DNA from: an uncultured Clostridia bacterium | Lineage (GTDB): Bacteria; Bacillota; Clostridia; Oscillospirales; Oscillospiraceae | NCBI GenBank assembly: GCA_937894515.1 | Contig: CALCRH010000294.1 | Span: 1 to 50,489 of the forward strand | Reading direction: 5' to 3' | Length of the DNA: 50,489 bases | Part shown: piece after piece, positions 39,085 to 45,848 of the stretch | Layout: each line of letters begins with the position of its first letter | Numbering within the stretch: the first letter of the stretch is position 1 | Translations under genes and position numbers: made by a program | The notes under the pieces: model-generated | Database searches by the model: none | Seen by the model: only the letters and a program-made list of their open reading frames with translations | Told to the model about the DNA's origin: nothing

Positions 39085-39440
39085 GGGCGGCCACATAGGG
39101 CCGCCCCTACATTTATTCAACAGAATCCGTAGGGCGGCATGTCTCCATGCCGCCGAGGCAGGGTGAGGGCACCCCGCTCTACGGTTCTAGCGAATATTTT
39201 CGTAGGGCGGGACCTATGTGTCCCGCCGCCATCTCCTCTGATCACATCGGCGGCACACGCAGGTGCCGCCCTACGGATTTTTCCTGACGCTCCCCCGTGC
39301 TTCGTAGGGGCGTGCGGGGCAAAAACGTGCCACTGGCACGTTTTTGCCCGCCGCAAGGCAGCGCCCCGATTTTCGGAACTCCGAGCGGAGGCCGGAAATC
39401 GGTCTGGCGCAACGAGGGCAAGGGACGACTCTGTCCGCCC
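39085..39440. repeat. Largest palindromic-repeat array, in a 427-base gap
   Basis: No gene is supported between 39023 and 39449. Palindromes: 39085-39110 (inverted), 39129-39155 (GGCGGCATG/CATGCCGCC), 39157-39183 (inverted), 39202-39230 (GGCGGGAC/GTCCCGCC), 39248-39274 (GGCGGCAC/GTGCCGCC, inverted), a GTAGGGGCG copy at 39303 carrying a 15-bp hairpin (39317-39349), an imperfect GATTTTCGG/CCGGAAATC hairpin near 39368-39400, and a half-copy near 39420-39440. Direct and inverted copies alternate. The recG gene ends just to the right with no clear terminator. Confidence 0.85.
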
Positions 39441-39449
39441 ACACTTCTC

Positions 39450-41504
39450 TCAGTTCAGCGCTTCGGCGTTGATGGCAAACAGCTCGGCAATGCGCTCTTT
39501 CAGCGCCCGGTGTTCCGGCTGCTCCAGCAGGGGATCATCTGCCAGCAGTTTTTTCGCCGCCTGCTGCGCATCGTCCAGAAGCCGCATATCACAGCTTAAA
39601 TCTGCCACTTTCAGTTCCGGCAGACCGTGCTGCCGCTGCCCGAAGAAATCGCCGGGACCGCGGAGCTTCAAGTCCTCCTCCGCGATGCGGAAACCGTCGT
39701 TGGTATCGGTCAGCGCCTTAAGCCGGGCTTTTCCGTCCTCGGTGGTGGACTGGCTCAGCAGAATGCAGTAGGATTTTGCTTTCCCACGCCCCACACGACC
39801 TCGTAACTGGTGCAGTTGGGACAGACCGAACAGCTCCGCATTTTCCACCAGCATCAGCGTGGCATTGGGCACATCCACGCCCACCTCAATGACGGTGGTG
39901 GATACTAAAATGTTGCTCTCTCCGGCGGAAAACGCAGCCATCACAGCCTCTTTTTCTTTCGGCTTCATCTTGCCGTGCAGGACGGAGACCCGCAGCTCCG
40001 GGAACACGTTTTGCTGTAAATTCTCTGCGTAGGCGGTCACCGCCTTGCGCTCGTCTGGTATCGTCTCTGCGTCACCCACCAGCGGGCACACGATGAACAC
40101 CTGATGCCCCTCGCTGACCTGCTTGCGGATAAAGGCGTTGATGCGGGGGCGGTAGCTCTCTCCCACCGCAAAGGTGTCCACGACCTGTCGCCCCGGCGGC
40201 AGCTCCCGAATGACGGATACGTCCAGATCGCCGTAGATGATGAGAGCCAGCGTCCGGGGAATGGGCGTGGCGGAGAGCACCATCATGTGGGGGCTTTCCG
40301 CTTTCTGCCCCAATGCCGACCGCTGGTTGACGCCGAAGCGGTGCTGCTCATCGGTGATGACCAGCCCCAACCGGGCGTACTGCACATCCTCGGTCAGCAG
40401 GGCGTGGGTGCCGATGCACAGGTCGATTTCCCCTTGCTCCAACTGCCCCAACAGCTCCCGCCGTTCCTTGGCTTTCGTTGAACCGGTCAACAGGGCGCAG
40501 GTCAGCCCCAGCTTCTCAAACAACGGGGAAAGGGTCTCAAAATGCTGCCGCGCCAGTACCTCGGTGGGTGCCATCAGCGCCGACTGCCACCCGTTTTGCG
40601 CGGCAAACCACGCGCACGCCGCCGCCACCATGGTCTTGCCGCTGCCCACGTCACCCTGTACCAATCGGTTCATGGGCCGCCCGGACAGCATATCGCCCAC
40701 GGCGTCGTCGATGGCCCTGCGCTGATCACCTGTCAGCGGGAATGGCAGCTTCTCCAAAAACGGCTGCAAGTCCACCGCATGGCACGCAGGCCCTGCCACG
40801 TCCTTTCGCCTTGCCCGCAAGCGCTGCAAGCCGCAGGTCAACAAAAACAGTTCCTCAAACACCAGCCGCCGCCGAGCCACCGCCAGCTCCTCAAACGAGG
40901 CGGGGAAGTGGATATTCTCATAGGCAAAGTTGGTGTAGCACAGCTCGTTTTCCCGCCGCACTTCATCGGGCAGTACATCGTCCAGCAACTCCCGGCACTC
41001 GTCCAGACCCTGCCGCACGGCGCGGCTGAGCTGTAACTGGCTGATGCCCTTTGTCAGCGGATATACGGGCATGATGCGCCCGGTGATCTGCTGATTCTCC
41101 TCTTTTTCCATCAGCGGATTCACCATTTGCCGCCGCAGGAGATTGCCCTCCGCCTTGCCGTAGATGCAGTAGGTTTCCCCGGTGTGGATAGAGGATTTGC
41201 GGTAGTCCTGATTGAAAAAGGTAATGTCCAGTATGCCGCTTTCGTCCACCGCCCGCACCTTCACGATGCTGCGCCCGCCGCTGATGCGCTGCGAGACAGG
41301 TTCGGCGGCGATCATGGCCCGGCAGCAGGCATTTTCGTTCAACGGCAGCTCCCGGATGGGGTAGAATTTGCTCCGATCCTCATACGCCCGGGGAAAGTAG
41401 GAAATCAGCTGCTGCAGGGTGTTGATGCCCAGCTTTTGCAGGCTTTTCCCCCGCACCTCACCGATGCCCTTGATGTACCGCACATCGGTATTCAGATCCG
41501 CCAT
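39450..41504 (-). CDS. recG: ATP-dependent DNA helicase RecG
   Basis: 684 aa. RecG remodels stalled forks and Holliday junctions. The N-terminal wedge/OB domain (IKGIGEVRGKSLQKLGI; VKVRAVDESGILDITFFNQ) is followed by helicase motifs QGDVGSGKTMVA (Walker A), ITDEQHRFG (DEQH box), LSATPIPRTLAL, and VGVDVPNATLMLVENAELFGLSQLHQLRGRVGRG. ATG 41504 follows GAGGGGGC by six bases; an in-frame GTG at 41522 lies before that site. Its promoter shares a -35 with the divergent EamA gene. Confidence 0.96.
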   Translation of the reverse strand: MADLNTDVRYIKGIGEVRGKSLQKLGINTLQQLISYFPRAYEDRSKFYPIRELPLNENACCRAMIAAEPVSQRISGGRSIVKVRAVDESGILDITFFNQDYRKSSIHTGETYCIYGKAEGNLLRRQMVNPLMEKEENQQITGRIMPVYPLTKGISQLQLSRAVRQGLDECRELLDDVLPDEVRRENELCYTNFAYENIHFPASFEELAVARRRLVFEELFLLTCGLQRLRARRKDVAGPACHAVDLQPFLEKLPFPLTGDQRRAIDDAVGDMLSGRPMNRLVQGDVGSGKTMVAAACAWFAAQNGWQSALMAPTEVLARQHFETLSPLFEKLGLTCALLTGSTKAKERRELLGQLEQGEIDLCIGTHALLTEDVQYARLGLVITDEQHRFGVNQRSALGQKAESPHMMVLSATPIPRTLALIIYGDLDVSVIRELPPGRQVVDTFAVGESYRPRINAFIRKQVSEGHQVFIVCPLVGDAETIPDERKAVTAYAENLQQNVFPELRVSVLHGKMKPKEKEAVMAAFSAGESNILVSTTVIEVGVDVPNATLMLVENAELFGLSQLHQLRGRVGRGKAKSYCILLSQSTTEDGKARLKALTDTNDGFRIAEEDLKLRGPGDFFGQRQHGLPELKVADLSCDMRLLDDAQQAAKKLLADDPLLEQPEHRALKERIAELFAINAEALN

Positions 41505-41532
41505 ACTGTCGCCCCCTCTCACAATAAATTTA

Positions 41533-41560
41533 ATATATCATACTTTTTCTCCCGTTGCAA
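41533..41560 (-). promoter_or_regulatory. Promoter of recG
   Basis: Minus strand: TTGCAA (41555-41560), 16-base spacer, TATATT (41533-41538). The -35 hexamer is palindromic and is used by the divergent promoter too. Confidence 0.6.
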
Positions 41561-41583
41561 CGCCGCAACTTTCGTGCTATCAT
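41555..41583 (+). promoter_or_regulatory. Promoter of the EamA transporter gene
   Basis: TTGCAA (41555-41560), 17-base spacer, TATCAT (41578-41583), with TG one base before the -10. Confidence 0.7.
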
Positions 41584-41611
41584 ATAGCCAAATTTCGAGG
41601 AAAAGAGACGA

Positions 41612-42484
41612 ATGATGAAAAAGTCTTATCTCAAATATATTATCGCCCTGCTGATTTTCGGCTCCAACGGCGTCATCGCCAGCCATATCCCCCTGAGCAG
41701 CCACGAGATCGTACTGACCCGTACCGCCATTGGCGCGGTGGTTCTGTGGATATTTTTCCTGCTGACCCGGCAGAGATCGACCATCAGAGCCTATCGCAAG
41801 GAGTTTGTCTTCCTGGCGCTCAGCGGTGTGATGATGGGACTGAACTGGCTGTTCCTGTTTGAATCTTACCGCACCATCGGCGTGGGACTGGGTACCGTAG
41901 CCTGTTATTTCGGCCCGGTGCTGGTGATGGTACTGTCGCCCCTGCTGTTCCGGGAAAAGCTGACCTGGCCGAAGCTGCTGGGATTTTCCGCGGCGGTGGT
42001 GGGTATGGTGCTGTGCAATGGCAAAATCGTGGCGGCGGGGCATTCCCTTTGGGGACTTGCCTGCGGCGCTTTGGCGGCAATCACGCTGGCGGCACTGGTA
42101 ATTCTGAACAAGAAAGCGCCCCATATCACAGGGCTTGAAAATACGGCGTGGGAGATGACCTTTGCTTTTTTGACGGTGGCGGTGTTCGTGGGCATCAAAC
42201 AGGGTTATAGCTTTGTCTCCGTCATAGGCGCTGCCTGGCCGTGGGTGCTGATTCTGGGCGCGATCAATACGGGCTTCGGCTGCTACCTCTACTTCTCCTC
42301 CATCGGCCGTCTGCCGGTGCAGAGTGTGTCGGTGCTTGGCTATCTGGAGCCCCTGTCGGCGGTGGTATTCGCCATGATCTTCCTTCATGAAGCCATGACG
42401 CCTCTCCAGCTTCTGGGTGCGGTCTGCATCCTGGGCGGCGCGGCTTTTGCGGAGTGCTATAAAACGAAAAACACGGCTCATTGA
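41612..42484 (+). CDS. DMT-superfamily EamA transporter
   Basis: 290 aa with 10 predicted membrane helices in two EamA repeats of about 140 residues. The first runs from LKYIIALLIFGSNGVIASHI to SAAVVGMVLC; the second ends in LGYLEPLSAVVFAMIFLHEAMTPLQLLGAVCILGG, the typical EamA close. Members export or import metabolites such as amino acids; the substrate cannot be read. ATG 41612 and 41615 are both possible behind GAGG. The stop codon lies inside the terminator shared with folA. Confidence 0.88.
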   Translation: MMKKSYLKYIIALLIFGSNGVIASHIPLSSHEIVLTRTAIGAVVLWIFFLLTRQRSTIRAYRKEFVFLALSGVMMGLNWLFLFESYRTIGVGLGTVACYFGPVLVMVLSPLLFREKLTWPKLLGFSAAVVGMVLCNGKIVAAGHSLWGLACGALAAITLAALVILNKKAPHITGLENTAWEMTFAFLTVAVFVGIKQGYSFVSVIGAAWPWVLILGAINTGFGCYLYFSSIGRLPVQSVSVLGYLEPLSAVVFAMIFLHEAMTPLQLLGAVCILGGAAFAECYKTKNTAH

Positions 42485-42495
42485 GCCGTGTTTTT
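42467..42495. terminator. Bidirectional terminator EamA / folA
   Basis: Stem AAAAACACGGCTCA/TGAGCCGTGTTTTT around one T, with T runs on both strands; it contains the EamA stop. Confidence 0.88.
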
Positions 42496-42499
42496 GCGC

Positions 42500-43036
42500 T
42501 TATTCCAATGTCACGGGGACGTCATCGTCCACCATGTCGATCCGTACCAGATCAAAATCCATGTCCTTGACGTATTCCACATACTGAAATCGCAAGCCGT
42601 CCTCCTCCATGATCTCGCTTTCGCTCTCAATGATCCACTCATCAGTGGCATCCAGATCGGGAAAATGGGCATCGGCGTCCGCTTCTGTCAGCACTTTGGT
42701 GACAAATATCCGGTCGCAGTTGGGCAGCAGCAGACGGTATACGCTCTCACCGCCGATGCAGAAGTCCTCCAGACCGGTGGAGAAGATGGCCTGCATGGCA
42801 TTGTGGATGACCTCGCACCCCTCGGCGGCATAGCTCAAATCATGGGTCAGCACCAGATTGTGACGGTCGGGAAGCCCCTTTTTGCCGGGCAGACTCTCCA
42901 GCGTTTTGCGCCCCATGACCACGGTGTGACCGGTGGTAAGCTCCCGAAAACGCTTCATATCCGCGTGAATGTGAAAGAGCAGCTGACCGTCCTTACCGAT
43001 GCCCCAATTTTGATCAACACATACAATCGCCTGCAT
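42500..43036 (-). CDS. folA: Dihydrofolate reductase
   Basis: 178 aa. DHFR regenerates tetrahydrofolate, consumed as dihydrofolate by thymidylate synthase upstream. Motifs: AIVCVDQNWGIGKDGQLLFHI (catalytic loop), HTVVMGRKTLESLPGKKGLP (NADPH site) and FCIGGESVYRLLLPNCDRIFVTK. The extended acidic C-terminus (RIDMVDDDVPVTLE) is longer than E. coli FolA. It is downstream of thyA on the same strand with two palindromic repeats between, so likely one operon. Confidence 0.92.
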   Translation of the reverse strand: MQAIVCVDQNWGIGKDGQLLFHIHADMKRFRELTTGHTVVMGRKTLESLPGKKGLPDRHNLVLTHDLSYAAEGCEVIHNAMQAIFSTGLEDFCIGGESVYRLLLPNCDRIFVTKVLTEADADAHFPDLDATDEWIIESESEIMEEDGLRFQYVEYVKDMDFDLVRIDMVDDDVPVTLE

Positions 43037-43057
43037 ACCGCGTACCCCCTATTCTCC

Positions 43058-43110
43058 GTAGGGCGGGCTGACATCAGCCCGCCGCGGCGGCGTGAGGTCA
43101 CGCCGCCCTA
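43058..43110. repeat. Pair of perfect palindromic repeats between thyA and folA
   Basis: 43058-43085 (GGCGGGCTG/CAGCCCGCC, loop ACAT) and 43086-43110 (GGCGGCGTG/CACGCCGCC, loop AGGT, inverted, ending CCCTA). Head-to-head copies with different 9-bp stems, both perfectly paired. Confidence 0.88.
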
Positions 43111-43115
43111 CAAAA

Positions 43116-43946
43116 TCATATTGCTACCGGGATCTTATCCTCAAACGGGTGGGGATCGTAGCCCTCCAGCGTGAAGCTGTCCCGGGTGAACTGATAAAAG
43201 TCCTTGATGTTCTCGTCAATGTGGAACTTAGGCGCCTCTTTCGGCTCGTTCTGGATCATCTTTTCGATGATGGGCACATGCCGGTCGTAGATGTGGGCGT
43301 CGGCGATGACATGCACCAGCTCACCGGCCTGCAAGCCCGCCACCTGCGCCATCATGTGTACCAACACGGCATACTGCACCACGTTCCAGTTGTTGGCGGC
43401 CAGCATATCCTGGGAGCGCTGGTTGAGAATGGCGTTGAGGGTGTTCCCGCTGACGTTGAAGGTCATGCTGTACGCACACGGGTAAAGCGCCATCTCGTGC
43501 AGATCCTGGAAATTGTAGATATTGGTCAGAATACGGCGGCTGGCGGGGTTGTGCTTCAGATCATAGATCACCCGATCCACCTGATCCATCTCCCCCTCGG
43601 GATACTGGTGCTTGACTCCAAGCTGATAGCCGTAGGCCTTGCCGATGGAGCCGTTCTCGTCTGCCCACTGATCCCAGATGTGTCCCCGGAGATCTTTGAT
43701 GTTGTTGGACTTTGCCTGCCAGATCCACAAAAGCTCATCGATGCAGGTCTTAAAATAGGTGCGCCGGAGGGTGAGAATAGGAAACTCCTCTTGCAAATTG
43801 TAGCGGTTGACGATGCCGAAATGCTTGACGGTGTGGGCGGGAGTCCCATCGTCCCAATGGGGACGCACATTCAAATCGGTATCCCACACCCCGTCATTGA
43901 GAATGGTAAGGCAATTCTGCTTGAAAATTTCATCGGCTCTGCTCAT
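43116..43946 (-). CDS. thyA: Thymidylate synthase
   Basis: 276 aa. ThyA makes dTMP from dUMP with methylene-tetrahydrofolate. Motifs: ELLWIWQAKSNNIKDL, GSIGKAYGYQ, the active-site cysteine in ALYPCAYSMTF (Cys157), LNQRSQDMLAANNWNV and HIYDRHV. The residue after the catalytic cysteine is Ala, not the His of most ThyA proteins. ATG 43946 has GGAGG eight bases upstream; GTG 43961 overlaps that site. Forms a unit with folA. Confidence 0.94.
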   Translation of the reverse strand: MSRADEIFKQNCLTILNDGVWDTDLNVRPHWDDGTPAHTVKHFGIVNRYNLQEEFPILTLRRTYFKTCIDELLWIWQAKSNNIKDLRGHIWDQWADENGSIGKAYGYQLGVKHQYPEGEMDQVDRVIYDLKHNPASRRILTNIYNFQDLHEMALYPCAYSMTFNVSGNTLNAILNQRSQDMLAANNWNVVQYAVLVHMMAQVAGLQAGELVHVIADAHIYDRHVPIIEKMIQNEPKEAPKFHIDENIKDFYQFTRDSFTLEGYDPHPFEDKIPVAI

Positions 43947-43975
43947 GGTGAGTTCCTCCACGTTCTGTTTTGCCT

Positions 43976-44004
43976 ATTGTACCATGTAAAAAAGCAGGGC
44001 GCAA
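43976..44004 (-). promoter_or_regulatory. Promoter of thyA-folA, inside the upstream terminator
   Basis: Minus strand: TTGCGC (43999-44004), 17-base spacer, TACAAT (43976-43981) with TGG before it. The -35 is in the loop of the preceding terminator hairpin. Confidence 0.6.
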
Positions 44005-44016
44005 GCCCCGCTTTTC
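43988..44016 (-). terminator. Terminator of the unknown gene at 44017
   Basis: Stem AAAAGCGGGGC/GCCCTGCTTTTTT (minus strand, one G.T pair) starting at the stop codon. Confidence 0.8.
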
Positions 44017-44427
44017 TTATTCCATATCCACTGTAATGTTGTCGGTGCCGTGGCGCTCAAACTCGCACAGATACTCCTCCATGCGTCCCATGATCTCGTC
44101 ATAGTTTTCCGGCGTGATAGGGGGATCGTCCATATCCCGCAGGGCCAATTCCTGGGCCAGTATCTCAAAGAACGTGGTGTCCTCATAGGCCATGATGGCC
44201 TCGTGGATGCCGCCGTCTGCAAAGGCACGGCTGGGGATCAGCTCCCCCTGATACAGCTCCGTCAGTTTGGACATACCGTGCTCCAGACAGTGGGAAAAGA
44301 TCAGGCTCTCCACCTCGTCGTATTGGCGAATACGGTCATCTCCCCGGGTGGAGTTCAGTACCCAGTTGCCGATATAGACCAGATCCAGAAGACGCCGGAA
44401 CTGTTTTTCCGTCAGTTTGATTTCCAT
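44017..44427 (-). CDS. Uncharacterised small acidic protein
   Basis: 136 aa that I do not assign to a named family. It is soluble and acidic, with no signal peptide. The N-terminal half (EIKLTEKQFRRLLDLVYIGNWVLNS, then DEVESLIFSHCLEHGM) looks helical. The C-terminal part, YEDTTFFEILAQELALRDM...EYLCEFERHG, resembles helical proteins of unknown function in Firmicutes. GGAGG precedes ATG 44427; an upstream in-frame ATG at 44451 lies before it and is less likely. It is flanked by an extended -10 promoter and a terminator, so it is a real single-gene unit. Confidence 0.7.
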   Translation of the reverse strand: MEIKLTEKQFRRLLDLVYIGNWVLNSTRGDDRIRQYDEVESLIFSHCLEHGMSKLTELYQGELIPSRAFADGGIHEAIMAYEDTTFFEILAQELALRDMDDPPITPENYDEIMGRMEEYLCEFERHGTDNITVDME

Positions 44428-44461
44428 GTGATACCTCCGACAGGAATTCATAGTTTTTCTT

Positions 44462-44470
44462 ATTATAGCA
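44462..44470 (-). promoter_or_regulatory. Extended -10 promoter of the unknown gene
   Basis: Minus strand TGCTATAAT. A TTGACG sits only seven bases upstream of the -10, too close to be its -35. Confidence 0.55.
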
Positions 44471-44524
44471 CCTTCGTCAACCCTTTTCTACCGAAAAAAA
44501 CAGCCAAATGCCCCAAAATTTAGC

Positions 44525-44553
44525 TTGTGAACAGGTGGGTTTCATAGTATAAT
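44525..44553 (+). promoter_or_regulatory. Promoter of the murI operon
   Basis: TTGTGA (44525-44530), 17-base spacer, TATAAT (44548-44553). Confidence 0.78.
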
Positions 44554-44586
44554 ATCATGGTTAATGACAGCGCAAGGAGTATGACT

Positions 44587-45396
44587 ATGGACAATCGACC
44601 TATCGGGGTCTTTGACTCCGGCCTGGGCGGCCTCACCGCTGTGGCAGAGATCCGAAAGATTTTGCCCTCTGAGAATATTATATACTTTGGAGACACGTCC
44701 CGTGTTCCTTATGGCGGCAGATCCAAAGAAATTCTTTTGAAGTATGCCCATCAGGACGTGGCATTTCTCCGCAGCTTTGCTATCAAGGCTATCGTGGTGG
44801 CCTGCGGCACGGTGTCCACCACCGCCCTTCCCACCCTGCGCGCGGAGAACGACCTGCCGCTTCTTGGCGTGGTAGAGCCGGCCTGCCGCCGTGCGGTAAA
44901 GCTGACAAAAAGCAAGAGGATCGGCATGATCGCCACAGCGGCGTCTGTTCGCTCCGGCACTTATGAGGCGGTGATCCATGAATTAGATGCGGACATACAG
45001 GTTTTTTCCCGTGCCTGCCCGCTGTTTGTCCCGCTGGTGGAGAACGGCCGCTTCCATCGCGGCGATACCGTCATCGAAACCGTGGCGCGGGAGTATTTAG
45101 AACCTCTGAAAGCCGCAGGTATCGACACGCTGATCTTGGGCTGTACTCACTATCCGCTTCTGACAGACGTGATCGCGGACGTGATGGGCGATGGGGTCAC
45201 CCTCATCAACGCCGGAGCCGAAGCCGCGTGGGAGCTCAAACGCACCCTGACTGCACAGGACCTGCTGGCGCAAGACCGTCAGGGCGAAACGGAGCTCTAT
45301 GCCAGCGATCTGAGCGGCGATTTTAAGGAACTGGCCGGGTGCTTCCTGCAAGAGGACGTACCCCCGGTGCGGCCGGTGGATATCGACCGCTATTGA
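44587..45396 (+). CDS. murI: Glutamate racemase
   Basis: 269 aa. MurI converts L- to D-glutamate for peptidoglycan. Motifs: IGVFDSGLGGLT at the N-terminus, IYFGDTSRVPYG, and the two catalytic cysteines Cys73 (VACGTVS, where many racemases read ACNT) and Cys186 (LGCTHYPLL). ATG 44587 is seven bases after AAGGAG; ATG 44581 in frame is too close. It is followed by the DUF1934 gene 11 bases on and then argS, an order common in Clostridia. Confidence 0.94.
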   Translation: MDNRPIGVFDSGLGGLTAVAEIRKILPSENIIYFGDTSRVPYGGRSKEILLKYAHQDVAFLRSFAIKAIVVACGTVSTTALPTLRAENDLPLLGVVEPACRRAVKLTKSKRIGMIATAASVRSGTYEAVIHELDADIQVFSRACPLFVPLVENGRFHRGDTVIETVAREYLEPLKAAGIDTLILGCTHYPLLTDVIADVMGDGVTLINAGAEAAWELKRTLTAQDLLAQDRQGETELYASDLSGDFKELAGCFLQEDVPPVRPVDIDRY

Positions 45397-45407
45397 GGAA
45401 AAGAACG

Positions 45408-45836
45408 ATGCAAGGGAATGTAACGATAAAAGTGGAGAGCGCCTCATCCTTTGCCGGCATGAAGGACGTGCTGAACTTTACCGGCACCGGGACGCTGGAA
45501 AAAACGGACTACGGCTACCACCTGCGTTATACCGCCGCCAATGACATTGACGGCAGCGTGGTGGACTCCGATGTGAAGCTGGAGCAGGCGACTCACCGTG
45601 CCGTGGTCATCAACGAAAACGGCCAGTACGGCTATGGATTGCTCCTTGACCCCAAGGCCACCACCGCCACCAAAATCGAAGCCGGCGGCGGATCGCTGGT
45701 GCTGAACGTGGTGACTCGGGAGGTCAGTTGGGATCTGGGCAAAAAACAGGGCAATATCATTCTGGATTATACACTGCTGCAAGGTGTGCAGCCCATGTCT
45801 GTGCTGCATTTGCGGCTTGACTTACAACAGGGATAA
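45408..45836 (+). CDS. DUF1934 (YwiB-like) beta-barrel protein
   Basis: 142 aa. DUF1934 proteins are small lipocalin-like barrels next to argS in Firmicutes, of unknown function. The predicted strand pattern (VTIKVES, FTGTGTLEKTDYGYHLRY, GSLVLNVVTREVSWD, GNIILDYTLLQGV) fits. GAGGAAAAG provides the ribosome site. Middle gene of murI-DUF1934-argS. Confidence 0.85.
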   Translation: MQGNVTIKVESASSFAGMKDVLNFTGTGTLEKTDYGYHLRYTAANDIDGSVVDSDVKLEQATHRAVVINENGQYGYGLLLDPKATTATKIEAGGGSLVLNVVTREVSWDLGKKQGNIILDYTLLQGVQPMSVLHLRLDLQQG

Positions 45837-45848
45837 AGAGGTAGAGAT

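Noticed and set aside
39085..39440. Regularly spaced repeats considered as a CRISPR array
   Set aside because: Units alternate in orientation and vary in stem sequence; there are no constant repeats with unique equal-length spacers and no cas genes.
39139..39771. Plus-strand frames in the repeat array upstream of the recG end
   Set aside because: They consist of translated palindromes and complement of recG. No ribosome site, no conserved domain.
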